Shown here in pieces: positions 29,304 through 39,786 of a stretch of 64,000 nt of DNA. How positions within the stretch are numbered: position 1 is the first letter of the stretch; the number at the start of each line of letters is the position of its first letter. Source of the stretch: Stenotrophomonas aracearum. Lineage in GTDB: Bacteria; Pseudomonadota; Gammaproteobacteria; Xanthomonadales; Xanthomonadaceae. The stretch lies in NCBI RefSeq assembly GCF_031834615.1, contig NZ_CP115543.1:1561001-1625000 (forward strand). The letters are read 5' to 3'. Below the pieces are notes generated by a model. The model was not told the DNA's origin and did not search any database. It worked only from the letters and a program-made list of their open reading frames with translations. Made by a program: the position numbers and the translations under genes.

Positions 29304-30680
29304 ATGCCATTGGGCAATCCCGAAACTTCAACCGGAAGCGCCAACATCAATTCCTCCGCTACATCACCGTTCAGTCTGCGCGTGATCCCCCGCGACCAGC
29401 ACAACATCTCCCGCAAGGACATCAGCCCGAACGCCCTGCGCGTGCTTTACCGGCTGCGCGACTCGGGCTTCGGCGCCTACCTGGTGGGCGGCGCCGTGCG
29501 CGACCTGCTGGTCGGCGGCAGCCCCAAGGATTTCGACGTGGCCACCGACGCCACGCCGGAGCAGGTCAAGGCGCTGTTCCGCAACTGCCGCCTGATCGGG
29601 CGCCGCTTCCGCCTGGCGCACGTGGTGTTCGGCCGCGAAATCATCGAAGTGGCCACCTTCCGCGCCAACAGCGATGACGGCAGCGGCGACCGCGAGATGG
29701 AAAACGGCATGCTGGTGCGCGACAACGTGTACGGCAGCATCGAAGACGACGCGGTGCGCCGCGACTTCACCTGCAACGCGCTGTACTACGCCATCGAAGA
29801 TTTCTCGGTGCGCGACTACACCGGCGGCTTCGAAGACGTGCAGGCGCGCCTGATGAAGCTGATCGGCGACCCCGAACAGCGCTACCGCGAAGACCCGGTG
29901 CGCATGCTGCGCGCGGTGCGCCTGGCGGCCAAGCTTGGTTTCCAGATCGAAGACGCCACCGCCGAACCGCTGCCGCGCCTGGCCAGCCTGCTCGGCGAAG
30001 CCGCGCCGGCGCGCCTGTTCGAGGAAGTGCTCAAGCTGTTCCTGTCCGGGCATGGCGTGGCCAGCTTCGAAGGCCTGGAACGGTACGGCCTGCTCGACGT
30101 GATGTTCCCCGAAAGCGCCGCCGCGCTGCGCAGCAACCGCAGTGGCGCGCTGCGCCGCATGGTGATCGAAGGCCTGCGCAACACCGACCTGCGCGTGGCC
30201 AACGACGAGCCGGTGTCGCCCTCGTTCCTGTTCGCGCTGCTGCTGTGGCCGGCGTTCTGCCGCGCCCTGGCGACCCTGCAGAAGCAGGGCGTGGCGCTCG
30301 AAGAAGCGCAGCGTCGCGCTGCTGACCGGGTCACCCTGCACCAGCTGACCACCATCGCGCTGCCGCGCCGGTTCTCGCTGCCGATGCAGGAAATCTGGCT
30401 GCTGCAGGGCCGTTTCAGCTCGCGCCAGCGCAAGCGCGTGATCCGCACCCTGACCCATCCGCGCTTCCGTGCCGCGTTCGACTTCCTGGCCCTGCGCCAG
30501 GTCGCCTCCAGCGAGCACGCAGCCGACGTGGAGTTCTGGCGCGAAGCGCAGCTGCAGTCCGGGCCCGAACTGGACTCGACCCTCGACGCGGCGCATGCCG
30601 AAGCCGAACTGGACGAGAACGGCGCACCGCGCAAGCGTCGTCGCCGCCGCCGTCGTCCCGGTGGGGCCGCAGGCGAGTAA
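29304..30680 (+). CDS. pcnB: Poly(A) polymerase I
   Basis: Adds poly(A) tails that mark RNAs for decay. With the ATG at 29304 it has 458 residues; an upstream TTG at 29265 would extend it. The nucleotidyltransferase head has LVGGAVRDLLVGGSPKDFDV with the catalytic Asp pair, then RFRLAHVVFG and RRDFTCNALYY, as in PAP I. The tail is very basic (KRRRRRRRPGG), as in the E. coli enzyme, for RNA binding. folK follows after three bases; pcnB-folK-panBCD order is shared with E. coli. Confidence 0.95.
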   Translation: MPLGNPETSTGSANINSSATSPFSLRVIPRDQHNISRKDISPNALRVLYRLRDSGFGAYLVGGAVRDLLVGGSPKDFDVATDATPEQVKALFRNCRLIGRRFRLAHVVFGREIIEVATFRANSDDGSGDREMENGMLVRDNVYGSIEDDAVRRDFTCNALYYAIEDFSVRDYTGGFEDVQARLMKLIGDPEQRYREDPVRMLRAVRLAAKLGFQIEDATAEPLPRLASLLGEAAPARLFEEVLKLFLSGHGVASFEGLERYGLLDVMFPESAAALRSNRSGALRRMVIEGLRNTDLRVANDEPVSPSFLFALLLWPAFCRALATLQKQGVALEEAQRRAADRVTLHQLTTIALPRRFSLPMQEIWLLQGRFSSRQRKRVIRTLTHPRFRAAFDFLALRQVASSEHAADVEFWREAQLQSGPELDSTLDAAHAEAELDENGAPRKRRRRRRRPGGAAGE

Positions 30681-30683
30681 GCC

Positions 30684-31172
30684 GTGACCCTGGCCTGTAT
30701 TGGACTGGGCGCCAACCTCGGCGATGCCGCGCAGACCCTGCGCGGCGCGTTCGAGGCGATGGCCGCGCTGCCGCTGACCACGCTGCGGGCGCGCTCGCAG
30801 CTCTACAGCACCCCGGCCTGGGGCAATGAAGACCAGCCCGCCTTCGTCAACGCCGCCGCCGTGCTCGAGACCGGGCTGGAGGCGACGGCGCTGCTGGACG
30901 CGCTGCTGGTGATCGAACGCGAGTTCGGCCGGGTCCGCGATACGGCCGTGCACTGGGGGCCGCGTACCCTCGACCTGGACCTGCTGCTGTACGGCGAAGC
31001 GGTGATCGACCTGCCGCAGCTCAAGGTGCCGCACCCCTACCTGCACGAACGCGGGTTCGCGCTGTTGCCGTTGGCCGAGATCGCTCCGGAGGCGGTCATT
31101 CCCGGTCACGGCCGCGTGCGGGATGCTGCGATGCGTATCGAGGCCTGCGGGATCGCGCCAATAGGAGGATAA
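30684..31172 (+). CDS. folK: 2-amino-4-hydroxy-6-hydroxymethyldihydropteridine pyrophosphokinase
   Basis: Transfers pyrophosphate to hydroxymethyldihydropterin in folate synthesis, making the substrate of FolP. Starts at GTG 30684; 162 residues, the usual size. Motifs: [43 protein letters not shown] (metal-binding Asp pair), [16 protein letters not shown]. It lies three bases after pcnB and 31 before panB. Confidence 0.95.
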   Translation: MTLACIGLGANLGDAAQTLRGAFEAMAALPLTTLRARSQLYSTPAWGNEDQPAFVNAAAVLETGLEATALLDALLVIEREFGRVRDTAVHWGPRTLDLDLLLYGEAVIDLPQLKVPHPYLHERGFALLPLAEIAPEAVIPGHGRVRDAAMRIEACGIAPIGG

Positions 31173-31203
31173 TGCGGGGCTTATCGCCACCGGTTATCAG
31201 CTA

Positions 31204-32019
31204 ATGAGTACCCACGCAGACAGCAAGCCCTGGACCGTCCCCGCCCTGGCCGAGGCCAAGCGCAACGGCCAGAAGCTGGTGATGCTGACCGCCTACGACG
31301 CCGGCTTCGCCCGCGCGTTCGACGCCAATGGCGTCGACCTGATCCTGATCGGCGACTCGCTGGGCATGGTGGTGCAGGGGCACGATTCGACCCTGCCGGT
31401 GACCACCGACGACATGGTCTACCACACCCGCGCGGTGGCCCGCGTGCTGCAGCGGGCGCTGCTGGTGGCCGACCTGCCGTTCGGCGCCGATGCCACGCCG
31501 GAACGCGCGCTGGACGCCTCGCTGCGCCTGCTCCAGGCCGGTGCGGAGATGGTCAAGATCGAAGGCGCCGGGTTCAAGCTGGACATCATCCGTTACCTGG
31601 TCGAGCGCGAGATCCCGGTGTGTTCGCACCTGGGCCTGACCCCGCAGTCGGTACTGCGCCTGGGCGGCTACAAGGTGCAGGGCCGCGGCGACGCCGCCCA
31701 GCAGCTGCGTGACGACGCCAAGGCGGCAGTCGAAGCGGGCGCCACCCTGGTGGTGCTGGAGTGCGTGCCGACCCCGATCGCCACCCAGGTCACCGCCGAC
31801 ATCGCCGTGCCCACCATCGGCATCGGCGCCGGCCCCGGCTGCGATGGCCAGGTGCTGGTGCTGCACGATTTCCTCGGCCTGGACAGCGGCCATCGCCGTC
31901 CCAAGTTCGTCAAGGATTTCCTTGCCGAAGGCGGGTCGGTGGCCGGCGCGGTCCGTGCCTACGCCGACGCCGTGCGCGACGGCTCCTTCCCCGACGCAGA
32001 ACACGCCTACGCCTCATGA
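31204..32019 (+). CDS. panB: 3-methyl-2-oxobutanoate hydroxymethyltransferase
   Basis: Makes ketopantoate from alpha-ketoisovalerate, the first step of pantothenate synthesis. 271 residues. TIM-barrel signatures: [40 protein letters not shown] (metal and substrate), VKIEGAG and [18 protein letters not shown]. The stop overlaps panC by ATGA. There is no strong Shine-Dalgarno sequence, so translation may depend on coupling from folK. Confidence 0.96.
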   Translation: MSTHADSKPWTVPALAEAKRNGQKLVMLTAYDAGFARAFDANGVDLILIGDSLGMVVQGHDSTLPVTTDDMVYHTRAVARVLQRALLVADLPFGADATPERALDASLRLLQAGAEMVKIEGAGFKLDIIRYLVEREIPVCSHLGLTPQSVLRLGGYKVQGRGDAAQQLRDDAKAAVEAGATLVVLECVPTPIATQVTADIAVPTIGIGAGPGCDGQVLVLHDFLGLDSGHRRPKFVKDFLAEGGSVAGAVRAYADAVRDGSFPDAEHAYAS

Positions 32020-32858
32020 TCGACACCGTCACCGACCTGTCCCGCCTGCGCACCGTCGTCAATGGCTGGAAGCGCGAGGGCCTGCGCGTTGCGCTGGTCC
32101 CCACCATGGGCAACCTGCACGCCGGCCACTATTCGCTGGTCACCCTGGCCCGGCAGTACGCCGACCGCGTGGTCTCCAGCGTATTCGTCAACCCGACCCA
32201 GTTCGGGCCCAACGAAGACTTCACCCGCTACCCGCGCACCCCCGAAGCCGACACTACCGGGCTGGAGCAGGCCGGCTGTGAAGTGCTGTGGCTGCCTACG
32301 GTCGAGTCGATGTACCCGTTCGGGGTCGAGCTGGCCGCCAGCGTGAACGTGCCGGGCATCTCCAGCCTGCTCGAAGGCGCGCACCGGCCGGGCCACTTCG
32401 ACGGCGTCTGCACGGTGGTCTCGCGCCTGTTCAACCAGGTCCAGCCCGACGTGGCCGCGTTCGGCAAGAAGGATTACCAGCAGCTGGCAGTGATCCGCCA
32501 GATGGTCGAAGACCTGGCCTTCCCGATCCAGATCGTCGGCGGCGACATCGTCCGTGAAACCGACGGCCTGGCGATGAGCTCGCGCAACCAGTACCTCAAT
32601 GCCGAACAGCGCCCGGTCTCGACCACCATCCACCAGGTGCTGCTGGGCATGCGCGAAGGCTTCATCACCGGCAAGCCGCGCAGCCTGATCGAGGCCGAAG
32701 CCGCGGCCGCCCTGCAGGCGGCCGGCTTCCAGGTCGACTACGCCGTGGTGCGCAAGCCGGACCTGTCCGAGCCCGCCGACAGCGAGGTTGGCAACCGCGT
32801 GGCGCTGATCGCCGCCCGGATCGGCACTACCCGGTTGATCGACAACCTCGAGTTCTGA
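32016..32858 (+). CDS. panC: Pantothenate synthetase
   Basis: Condenses pantoate with beta-alanine using ATP. 280 residues starting at ATG 32016. Motifs: [15 protein letters not shown] (ATP-binding HIGH-like), [41 protein letters not shown] and MSSRNQYL (KMSK-like). The 101-base gap before panD contains a GC-rich hairpin and a possible promoter, so panD-pgi may be partly independent. Confidence 0.96.
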   Translation: MIDTVTDLSRLRTVVNGWKREGLRVALVPTMGNLHAGHYSLVTLARQYADRVVSSVFVNPTQFGPNEDFTRYPRTPEADTTGLEQAGCEVLWLPTVESMYPFGVELAASVNVPGISSLLEGAHRPGHFDGVCTVVSRLFNQVQPDVAAFGKKDYQQLAVIRQMVEDLAFPIQIVGGDIVRETDGLAMSSRNQYLNAEQRPVSTTIHQVLLGMREGFITGKPRSLIEAEAAAALQAAGFQVDYAVVRKPDLSEPADSEVGNRVALIAARIGTTRLIDNLEF

Positions 32859-32891
32859 CCCGTCACCTGCCTGAATCGTTGGCAGCGGCCG

Positions 32892-32930
32892 CGCCCCGGC
32901 CCCTGCCGGCGGGGCGGTGGGTGCTAGAAT
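32892..32930 (+). promoter_or_regulatory. Hairpin and possible extended -10 upstream of panD
   Basis: CGCCCCG (32892-32898) pairs with CGGGGCG (32910-32916). Eight bases later TGcTAGAAT (32922-32930) resembles an extended -10 element. No good -35 is visible. It might let panD-pgi be transcribed apart from panBC. Confidence 0.35.
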
Positions 32931-32959
32931 TTCCCTTTCCTTTTACGTCGTCCCGTGCC

Positions 32960-33340
32960 ATGCACCTCTCCCTGCTCAAGACCAAGATCCACCGCGCTAC
33001 CGTGACCCATTCGGAGCTGAACTACGAAGGTTCCATCGCCATCGATGACAACCTGCTGCTGGCTACCGGCATCCGTGAGTTCGAACAGGTGCATATCTGG
33101 GACGTCACCAACGGTGCGCGCTTCTCGACCTATGCCATCCGTGCCGAAGCGGGCAGCGGCGTGGTCTCGCTCAATGGTGGCGCCGCGCGCCACGTGCAGG
33201 TCGGCGACATCATCATCATCGCCGCCTTCGCGAGCATGAGCGAAGAAGAAGCTGACAGCTTCCGGCCGAAGTTGGTATATGTGGACGGCAACAACCAGAT
33301 CTCCCACACCAACGACAGCATTCCGACCCAGGCCGCATGA
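32960..33340 (+). CDS. panD: Aspartate 1-decarboxylase
   Basis: Makes beta-alanine for pantothenate. 126 residues. It is made as a pro-enzyme that cleaves between Gly24 and Ser25 ([11 protein letters not shown]) to form a pyruvoyl cofactor. The Tyr-Ala-Ile and Asn-Gly-Ala-Ala-Ala segments ([19 protein letters not shown]) line the active site. The stop overlaps the pgi start by ATGA, tying a vitamin gene to central metabolism. Confidence 0.96.
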   Translation: MHLSLLKTKIHRATVTHSELNYEGSIAIDDNLLLATGIREFEQVHIWDVTNGARFSTYAIRAEAGSGVVSLNGGAARHVQVGDIIIIAAFASMSEEEADSFRPKLVYVDGNNQISHTNDSIPTQAA

Positions 33341-34851
33341 CACAGAACAACGGATTCGACCCGCTTCATTCCCATGCCCAGCGCCTGCGTGGCGCGAGCA
33401 TCCCCGCACTGATCGCCGCCGAACCGGGCCGCGCACAATCGCTGGGGCTGCGGGTCGGTCCGTTGTATGCCAACTTCGCGCGGCAGAAGTACGACCGCGC
33501 GGCGCTGGATGCGCTGCTGCAACTGGCCGCCGAGCGCGATGTCTCCGGCGGTTTCCAGCGCCTGTTCCGCGGTGAAAAGGTCAACGTGACCGAAGGCCGC
33601 GCCGCGCTGCATACCGCGCTGCGGGGCGACGCCACCGGCGCCCCGGTCGCGAGCGAAGCGTTCGCCACGGCCGCGCAGGTGCGCGCGCAGATGGGCGAGC
33701 TGATCGCCGCGCTGGAAAAGACCGGCGTCACCGATATCGTGAGCGTGGGCATCGGCGGTTCGGACCTCGGTCCGCGTCTCGTTGCCGACGCGCTGCGACC
33801 GGTCAGCGGTGCGCGCTTCCGCGTGCATTTCGTCTCCAACGTGGACGGCGCTGCCATGCAGCGCACCCTGGCCACGCTGGACCCGGCGACCACCGCCGGC
33901 ATCCTGATTTCCAAGACCTTCGGTACCCAGGAGACCCTGCTCAACGGGCAGATCCTGCACGGCTGGCTGGGCGGCAGCGACCGCCTGTACGCAGTCAGCG
34001 CCAACCCCGAACGCGCCGCCAAGGCCTTCTCCATTGCCGCCGGCCGCGTGCTGCCGATGTGGGACTGGGTGGGTGGGCGTTACTCGCTGTGGTCGGCGGT
34101 CGGCTTCCCGATCGCGCTGGCGATCGGCTTCGACCGGTTCGAGCAGCTGCTGGCCGGTGCGGCCGAGATGGACGCGCATGCGCTCAACGCGCCGCTGGAC
34201 CAGAACCTGCCGGTGCTGCACGCGCTGACCGACATCTGGAACCGCAACCTGCTGGGCCATGCCACCCACGCAGTAATGACCTACGACCAGCGCCTGGCGC
34301 TGCTGCCGGCCTACCTGCAGCAGCTGGTGATGGAAAGCCTGGGCAAGCGTGTGCAGCTGGACGGCAGCCCGGTCGGCAGCGACACCGTGTCGGTGTGGTG
34401 GGGCGGGGCGGGCACCGACGTGCAGCACAGCTTCTTCCAGGCGCTGCACCAGGGCACCAGCGTGATTCCGGCCGACTTCATCGGCTGCGTGCACAACGAC
34501 GACCCGTACACGGTCAACCACCAGGCGCTGATGGCCAACCTGCTGGCGCAGACCGAGGCGCTGGCCAACGGCCAGGGCAGTGACGATCCCCACCGCGAGT
34601 ATCCGGGCGGGCGGCCGAGCACCCTGATCCTGCTGGATGCGCTGACCCCGCAGTCGCTGGGCGCATTGATCGCGATGTACGAACACGCGGTGTACGTGCA
34701 GTCGCTGGTCTGGAACATCAACGCCTTCGACCAGTTCGGCGTGGAGCTGGGCAAGCAGCTGGCCAGCCAGCTGCTGCCGGCGCTGCAGGGTGAGGCGCAT
34801 GCGATCACCGATCCGGTGACGCTGGAGTTGCTGGGCCGCCTGAAGGCCTGA
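33337..34851 (+). CDS. pgi: Glucose-6-phosphate isomerase
   Basis: Interconverts glucose 6-phosphate and fructose 6-phosphate. 504 residues, on the short side for the family (549 in E. coli). Sugar isomerase domains show [48 protein letters not shown], and the signature [20 protein letters not shown] with the catalytic Lys in ELGKQLA. It feeds the Entner-Doudoroff genes found 5 kb away. The gene is followed by a SMAG dimer, no classical terminator. Confidence 0.96.
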   Translation: MTQNNGFDPLHSHAQRLRGASIPALIAAEPGRAQSLGLRVGPLYANFARQKYDRAALDALLQLAAERDVSGGFQRLFRGEKVNVTEGRAALHTALRGDATGAPVASEAFATAAQVRAQMGELIAALEKTGVTDIVSVGIGGSDLGPRLVADALRPVSGARFRVHFVSNVDGAAMQRTLATLDPATTAGILISKTFGTQETLLNGQILHGWLGGSDRLYAVSANPERAAKAFSIAAGRVLPMWDWVGGRYSLWSAVGFPIALAIGFDRFEQLLAGAAEMDAHALNAPLDQNLPVLHALTDIWNRNLLGHATHAVMTYDQRLALLPAYLQQLVMESLGKRVQLDGSPVGSDTVSVWWGGAGTDVQHSFFQALHQGTSVIPADFIGCVHNDDPYTVNHQALMANLLAQTEALANGQGSDDPHREYPGGRPSTLILLDALTPQSLGALIAMYEHAVYVQSLVWNINAFDQFGVELGKQLASQLLPALQGEAHAITDPVTLELLGRLKA

Positions 34852-34897
34852 ACGCTCGACACCGCGTGCGGTTGAACGCCTGGATGTTCGACACCGC

Positions 34898-34968
34898 GTA
34901 GTGCCGGCCGCTGGCCGGCTCCTCGCATGACCCAACTCCGCGCAGAGCCGGCCAGCGGCCGGCACTAC
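34898..34968. repeat. SMAG repeat dimer, GCCGGCC subtype
   Basis: GTAG (34898-34901) plus stem GCCGGCC/GGCCGGC to 34920, and a mirror copy ending CTAC at 34968. It lies between the convergent pgi and regA genes and is the only structured element there. Confidence 0.85.
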
Positions 34969-35008
34969 GTCGGGATTCGGGCAATGCGAGGTTCGAGCAG
35001 AGCCCGGG

Positions 35009-35560
35009 TTATCCCGGACGCTCGGGGCTCGGTCGTTTCGCCAGCTTCCGCTGCAACGAGCGCCGGTGCATGCCCAGCAACCTCGCCGCCGCCGAGACGT
35101 TGCCGCCGGTCTCATGCATCGCCTGCTGGATGTGTTCCCACTGCAGGCGGCTGATCGGGGTCATCGCGTCCGGCGGTTCCATCTCGCCGTCGTCGGCCGG
35201 GCCGTCGTCTTCCTCGCCCAGTGCGCGCAGGATCATCGGCACCGTGGCCGGCTTGGGCAGGTAGTCGTCCGCGCCCAGCTTGATCGCCTCCACCGCGGTG
35301 GCGATGCTGGCATAACCGGTCACCAGCAGGATGCGCATGTCTTCGCGCAGGGCCCGCAACGGCTGGATCAATGCCAGCCCGGATTCCGAACCGAGCTTGA
35401 GGTCGATCAGCGCGTAGGCCGGCGGCTGCTGCCGGGCCAGCACCAGCGCCGAAGCGATGTCACTCGCGGTCATGGTTTCCAGGCCCTTGCGGGCCAGGCT
35501 GCGCTGCAGCGTGCGCAGGTACAGTTCGTCGTCGTCGACCAGCAGGCCATGGGTGTTCAT
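35009..35560 (-). CDS. regA: RegA/PrrA-type response regulator
   Basis: A 183-residue regulator. The receiver has acid residues Asp10-Asp11, the phosphorylation site Asp53 ([11 protein letters not shown]), Thr/Ser switch (LLVTGY) and Lys in YLPKPAT. After a Glu/Asp/Pro linker, a Fis-type helix-turn-helix is at about 140-175 ([22 protein letters not shown]), the RegA/ActR/PrrA layout. These systems control respiration and redox genes. Its start overlaps the regB stop by ATGA. The usual four-Pro linker of RegA is only partly present here. Confidence 0.9.
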   Translation of the reverse strand: MNTHGLLVDDDELYLRTLQRSLARKGLETMTASDIASALVLARQQPPAYALIDLKLGSESGLALIQPLRALREDMRILLVTGYASIATAVEAIKLGADDYLPKPATVPMILRALGEEDDGPADDGEMEPPDAMTPISRLQWEHIQQAMHETGGNVSAAARLLGMHRRSLQRKLAKRPSPERPG

Positions 35561-36783
35561 TCAATGATCTCCGGTGCAGCCAGGGGCAGGCGGAAGCCGA
35601 CGCGGGTGCCGGCCCCTTGGGCCGGGCGCATCCACAACTCGCCGTCCAGGCGCTCGATGCTGGCATGGGACAGGGCCAGGCCCACGCCCATGCCCTGGGT
35701 CTTGCCGCTGTTGAACAGGGTGCCGGGCAGCACCGCGTCGCGCGCGTCGAAGCCGCGACCGTAATCGCGCACTTCGCCGATCAGGTCCGCGCCCTCGATG
35801 CGCAGGCTCAGGTCCACCTGCGGGCGCCCGGCCTGTTCGCCGGCGTCGGCGGCGTTGTTGAGCAGCACCATCAGCAGGTGCCCGACGCCCGGGTCCAGAG
35901 GCAGCTGCAGCGGCGCGTCGTCATTGCGGTTGAGCGTGATGGTCGGGCGCACCAGGCGCCACTGTTCCAGCACCTGCGGCAGGGTGACCCGGTCGCGCGC
36001 GCTGGATTGTCCCGCCGCCGGTCGCGCCAGCGCCAGCACCCGTTCCCGGCACTGCACCAGCAGCTCGCGCAGGGTGTCGACGTCGTCGCGTACTTCGGGG
36101 TTGTCGGTCTGGTCGGCGATGTCGTCGGCAAGCAGGGTCATCGTCGCCAGCGGGGTGTTCAGCTCATGCGCGACCGAGGCCGCATGCGTAGCCAGCGCGA
36201 CGATGCCTTCGTTGCGCGCGAAGCGCTCGCGCAGCAGCGCCACTTCGTGTTCGCGGCGACGCAGCGCCATCGCCAGCCGGGTCGCGAAGGCCAGCACGAC
36301 CGCAGCCGAGAGCAGGAAGTTGGCGACCACGCCCCACTGGTGCAGGTCCATCGCGCTGAAATAACCGTGCGGCAGCGGCTTGCCGAAGATCCCGCTGACC
36401 GCATAGCCGAGCAGGCAGGCCGCCGCCACCGCCAGCGTCCAGCGCACCGGCAGGGCCAGCGCCGCCAGCGCGATCAGGATCAGGAACAGCGACCCGAACG
36501 GGTTGGCCACGCCGCCGCTCCAGCCCACCATCCAGGTCAGCACCGCCACGTCCACCAGGATGTGGCAGAACGCGGTCAGCGGCGCGGTGTCGTCGTCCAG
36601 CACCCGCAGCTGCGCGTACAGGTTGAACAGGATCAGCACCAGCACGCCCGACCACAGCGGCAGTTGCGGCAGTTCCAGCCCCAGCACCCGGCTGGCCACC
36701 AGGATGGTCGCGGCCTGGCCGGCCACGGCCAGCCAGCGCAGGCTGCACAGGGTGCGGAGGAAGGGGGCGTCGGTACCGGTCAT
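35557..36783 (-). CDS. regB: RegB/PrrB-type redox sensor histidine kinase
   Basis: A 408-residue inner-membrane kinase. Six predicted helices fill about 12-170. The quinone-linked motif GGVANPF (90-96) that marks RegB is present. His206 in the H-box ([11 protein letters not shown]) is the phosphorylation site, and Cys245 (VQCRERV) matches the redox Cys of RegB. N, G1 and G2 boxes follow ([28 protein letters not shown]). Together with RegA it likely senses the redox state of the quinone pool. Divergent from ispG. Confidence 0.9.
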   Translation of the reverse strand: MTGTDAPFLRTLCSLRWLAVAGQAATILVASRVLGLELPQLPLWSGVLVLILFNLYAQLRVLDDDTAPLTAFCHILVDVAVLTWMVGWSGGVANPFGSLFLILIALAALALPVRWTLAVAAACLLGYAVSGIFGKPLPHGYFSAMDLHQWGVVANFLLSAAVVLAFATRLAMALRRREHEVALLRERFARNEGIVALATHAASVAHELNTPLATMTLLADDIADQTDNPEVRDDVDTLRELLVQCRERVLALARPAAGQSSARDRVTLPQVLEQWRLVRPTITLNRNDDAPLQLPLDPGVGHLLMVLLNNAADAGEQAGRPQVDLSLRIEGADLIGEVRDYGRGFDARDAVLPGTLFNSGKTQGMGVGLALSHASIERLDGELWMRPAQGAGTRVGFRLPLAAPEIIE

Positions 36784-36867
36784 CGGCTGCCATCGTATGC
36801 GCTTGCGCGCCGGCGTGCCTGCGACAATCGGCCGCGCCCGTCCCGCGGCATTGCGTTAAAATGGGCA

Positions 36868-38133
36868 ATGCACGACGCCGTCAGCCAACCGACCCAACCT
36901 TCCGACACCACCGTGTGGGCCCGCCGCCAGACCCAGGCCGTCCGTATCGGCGGCGTGGTCGTGGGCGGGGGCAAGCCCGTGGTGGTGCAGTCGATGACCA
37001 ACACCGACACCGCCGACGTCGCCTCCAGCGTCAAGCAGGTGGCTGAACTGTGGCGGGCCGGCTCGGAAATGGTCCGGCTGACCGTGAACAATCCCGAATC
37101 GGCCGCCGCCATTCCACGCATCGTGGAAAAGCTGCGGATGATGGGGATCGAGGTCCCGCTGATCGGCGACTTTCACTACAACGGCCACCAGCTGCTGACC
37201 CAGGAACCGGCCTGTGCCGAAGCCCTGGCCAAGTACCGGATCAACCCCGGCAACGTCGGCTTCGGCAAGAAGAAGGACACCCAGTTCGCGCAGCTGATCG
37301 AGTTCGCGATCCGCTACGACAAGCCGGTGCGCATCGGCGCCAACTGGGGCTCGCTGGACCAGTCGCTGGCCGCGCGCCTGATGGACGAGAACAACCACCG
37401 CGCCCAGCCCTGGGACGCCGGCCGGGTGCTGCGCGAGGCGCTGATCCGCTCGGCGCTGGACTCGGCGCATACCGCCGTGGAGCTGGGCCTGCCGCGCGAC
37501 CGCATCGTGCTCTCGGCCAAGGTCAGTGGCGTGCAGGAACTGATCGCGGTGTACCGCGACCTGGCCCAGCGCTCGGACTTCGCCCTGCACCTGGGCCTGA
37601 CCGAAGCCGGCATCGGCAGCAAGGGCATCGTCGCCTCGTCGGCGGCGCTGGCGGTGCTGCTGCAGGAAGGCATCGGCGACACGATCCGCATTTCGCTGAC
37701 GCCCGAACCGGGCCAGTCGCGCACCCAGGAGGTGATCGTCGCCCAGGAACTGCTGCAGACCACCGGCCAGCGCGCCTTCACCCCGCTGGTCACGGCCTGC
37801 CCGGGCTGCGGCCGCACCACTTCCGAGTTCTTCCAGGAGCTGGCCAAGGTCGTGCAGAACCACGTGCGCGAAAAGATGCCGCTGTGGAAGATCAACCACC
37901 CTGGCGCGGAGAACATGACCCTGGCGGTGATGGGCTGCGTGGTAAACGGTCCCGGTGAGTCGCGCCACGCCAACATCGGCATTTCGCTGCCGGGTACCGG
38001 CGAAGCGCCCTCGGCCCCGGTGTTCGTGGACGGCGAAAAGTCCGTCACCCTGCGTGGCGAGAACATCGCCCAGGAATTCGTGGAGCTGATCGACGCCTAC
38101 GTCGAACGCACCTATGTCAGAAACGCCGGATAA
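36868..38133 (+). CDS. ispG: (E)-4-hydroxy-3-methylbut-2-enyl-diphosphate synthase
   Basis: Iron-sulfur enzyme of the MEP isoprenoid pathway. 421 residues with the ATG at 36868, as in Xanthomonads; the long open frame upstream is antisense to regB and not part of it. The TIM barrel has [18 protein letters not shown] and [12 protein letters not shown]. The [4Fe-4S] ligands are in [12 protein letters not shown] and [11 protein letters not shown], with the fourth ligand a Glu, as usual. It overlaps the PAP2 gene by 20 bases. Confidence 0.96.
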   Translation: MHDAVSQPTQPSDTTVWARRQTQAVRIGGVVVGGGKPVVVQSMTNTDTADVASSVKQVAELWRAGSEMVRLTVNNPESAAAIPRIVEKLRMMGIEVPLIGDFHYNGHQLLTQEPACAEALAKYRINPGNVGFGKKKDTQFAQLIEFAIRYDKPVRIGANWGSLDQSLAARLMDENNHRAQPWDAGRVLREALIRSALDSAHTAVELGLPRDRIVLSAKVSGVQELIAVYRDLAQRSDFALHLGLTEAGIGSKGIVASSAALAVLLQEGIGDTIRISLTPEPGQSRTQEVIVAQELLQTTGQRAFTPLVTACPGCGRTTSEFFQELAKVVQNHVREKMPLWKINHPGAENMTLAVMGCVVNGPGESRHANIGISLPGTGEAPSAPVFVDGEKSVTLRGENIAQEFVELIDAYVERTYVRNAG

Positions 38134-38821
38134 GCCCCCGGTCATGGCGGCGCCGGAACCGGCCGCCGGCTTCCGCCACTGGATGGCGCGCAATGCCTGG
38201 CGCTTCTTCCTGCTGTTTGCCGGCGTACTGCTGCCGCTGGCCGGTTTCGTCGCGCTGGCCGAAGACGTGCATGAACTGGAAGCCTTCTACTTCGACGCCC
38301 CGCTGCTGTGGCGCATGCACGACGTGGCCCGGCCGGGCCTGGACGCCGCCTTCGTGCTGATCTCGAAGATCGGCTACCAGTGGGGCGTGATTCCCGGCGA
38401 CATCCTGATCGTGCTGGCCCTGCTGCTGTACCGGCGCTGGCGCGAAGCCAGCTTCGCGGCGATCAGCTTCGCCGGCTCGGCGTTGCTCAACATCGGCAGC
38501 AAACAGTTCTTCCAGCGCGACCGGCCGACCCTGTGGGAGTCGATCGCCCCGGAAAGCACCTACAGTTTCCCCAGTGGCCACGCCATGGGCTCGATGACCC
38601 TGGCCGCCGTGCTGGTCCTGCTGGCCTGGAACACCCGCTGGCGCTGGCCGGCCGTGGTGTTCGGCGTGCTGTTTGCCGGCTCGGTCAGCCTCTCGCGGGT
38701 CTACCTGGGCGTGCATTACCCCTCCGACATCCTGGCCGGGTGGTGTGCCGCGCTGGTTTGGGTGGTAGGGTGCTTCCTGGTGATGTTCCGCCGCCGCCAT
38801 CCCTGGCGCCGCCGGAACTGA
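38114..38821 (+). CDS. PAP2-family lipid phosphatase
   Basis: A 235-residue membrane phosphatase. The three catalytic motifs are complete: KQFFQRDRP (K-X6-RP), PSGH in [11 protein letters not shown], and [12 protein letters not shown] (SR-X5-H-X3-D). Five to six predicted helices surround them. Likely substrates are undecaprenyl pyrophosphate, phosphatidate or phosphatidylglycerophosphate, which sequence alone cannot separate. It overlaps ispG by 20 bases, suggesting coupled translation, and an isoprenoid-lipid link (undecaprenyl recycling) is attractive but unproven. Confidence 0.9.
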   Translation: MSETPDKPPVMAAPEPAAGFRHWMARNAWRFFLLFAGVLLPLAGFVALAEDVHELEAFYFDAPLLWRMHDVARPGLDAAFVLISKIGYQWGVIPGDILIVLALLLYRRWREASFAAISFAGSALLNIGSKQFFQRDRPTLWESIAPESTYSFPSGHAMGSMTLAAVLVLLAWNTRWRWPAVVFGVLFAGSVSLSRVYLGVHYPSDILAGWCAALVWVVGCFLVMFRRRHPWRRRN

Positions 38822-38995
38822 CACCCGCCCGCAGGGAACGGGCTGCAAGCGGCAACGGTTTCCGCGGACTTCGATAGGCCCGGTATACCGATAAGGCCCG
38901 CCTTGAAAGACGGCGTCTTGGGTAATGCACTTCGTATGTGATGTGGGCATCAGAACGCGCTGATGGGGATCGAACTTCCTTGTTATCGCAGGACC

Positions 38996-39016
38996 CCGGG
39001 GCTAGGCTTGCCCCGG
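38996..39016 (+). other. Hairpin in the leader of the GacA-like gene
   Basis: CCGGGGC (38996-39002) and GCCCCGG (39010-39016) pair around a seven-base loop about 30 bases before the ATG. The 224-base intergenic stretch holds nothing else obvious apart from a short AAGAC/GTCTT dyad near 38910. Confidence 0.45.
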
Positions 39017-39045
39017 ATTGCAGCGTTTGGAACAGGGTGGGTGGG

Positions 39046-39693
39046 ATGACGATTCGAGTGTATCTGGTGGACGACCACGCGCTGGTGCGTACCGGCATGA
39101 AGATGATCCTGTCGAACGAGACAGACATCGAAGTAGTGGGTGAGGCCGAATCCGGCGAAGACGCCCTCCCGGAGATCCGCAAGCTGCGCCCCGACGTGGT
39201 GCTGTGCGACCTGCACCTGCCCGGCGTGAGCGGCATGGAAGTGACCGAACGCGTGATCCGTGGCGACCACGGCACCCGCGTGGTGATCGTCTCGGTGCTC
39301 GAAGACGGCCCCATGCCCAAGCGCCTGCTCGAAGCCGGCGCCTCCGGTTACATCGGCAAGGCCTGCGACGCCCAGGAACTGCTGCGCGCCGTGCGCGACG
39401 CCGCCCTCGGCCGCCGCTACCTGGGCAGCAGCATTGCCCAGAACCTGGCCCTGTCCAACGTCGAAGGCAGCCAGTCCCCGTTCGACAGCCTCTCCCCGCG
39501 CGAACTCGAAGTCGCCCTGCTGCTGACCCAGGGCCTGCGCCAGGAAGACATCGCCAAGCGGTTGAGCCTGAGCGCCAAGACCGTCAACACCCACAAGGCC
39601 CGCCTGTTCGAGAAGATGGGCATCCACGACAACATCGCGCTCGCACGCATGGCCAGCCAATATGGGCTGGTGGATCCAGCGCGGCCGATGTAA
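39046..39693 (+). CDS. GacA/UvrY-like LuxR-family response regulator
   Basis: A 215-residue NarL-class regulator. The receiver has Asp9-Asp10, the phosphorylation site Asp55 (VVLCDLHLPG), a Val-Ser switch and Lys in YIGKACD. A LuxR helix-turn-helix is at about 148-205 (SPRELEVALLLTQGLRQEDI, then KTVNTHKARLFEKMGI). Receiver and linker resemble GacA of the Gac/Rsm pathway, which would drive small RNAs that titrate CsrA (encoded in this window at 16310). The usual neighbour uvrC is absent. Its sensor is not in the window. Confidence 0.82.
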   Translation: MTIRVYLVDDHALVRTGMKMILSNETDIEVVGEAESGEDALPEIRKLRPDVVLCDLHLPGVSGMEVTERVIRGDHGTRVVIVSVLEDGPMPKRLLEAGASGYIGKACDAQELLRAVRDAALGRRYLGSSIAQNLALSNVEGSQSPFDSLSPRELEVALLLTQGLRQEDIAKRLSLSAKTVNTHKARLFEKMGIHDNIALARMASQYGLVDPARPM

Positions 39694-39709
39694 TCGTTGC
39701 GGCACCGCG

Positions 39710-39741
39710 AAAAAAAGCCCGGACATGTCCGGGCTTTTTTT
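39710..39741. terminator. Strong bidirectional terminator
   Basis: A fully palindromic GCCCGGACATGTCCGGGC core flanked by seven A and seven T. Lies between the GacA-like gene and eda. Confidence 0.92.
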
Positions 39742-39747
39742 ACGCCG

Positions 39748-39770
39748 GTAGAGCCACGCGCTGCGTGGCT
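39748..39770 (+). repeat. SMAG repeat, single
   Basis: GTAG at 39748-39751 with stem AGCCACGC/GCGTGGCT (central bases GCT instead of CCT). Between the terminator and the eda stop. Confidence 0.82.
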
Positions 39771-39786
39771 GCGCGGTAATGGGTCG

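Noticed and set aside
35617..36867. N-terminal extension of ispG of about 417 codons
   Set aside because: It is antisense to regB; IspG homology begins at 36868.
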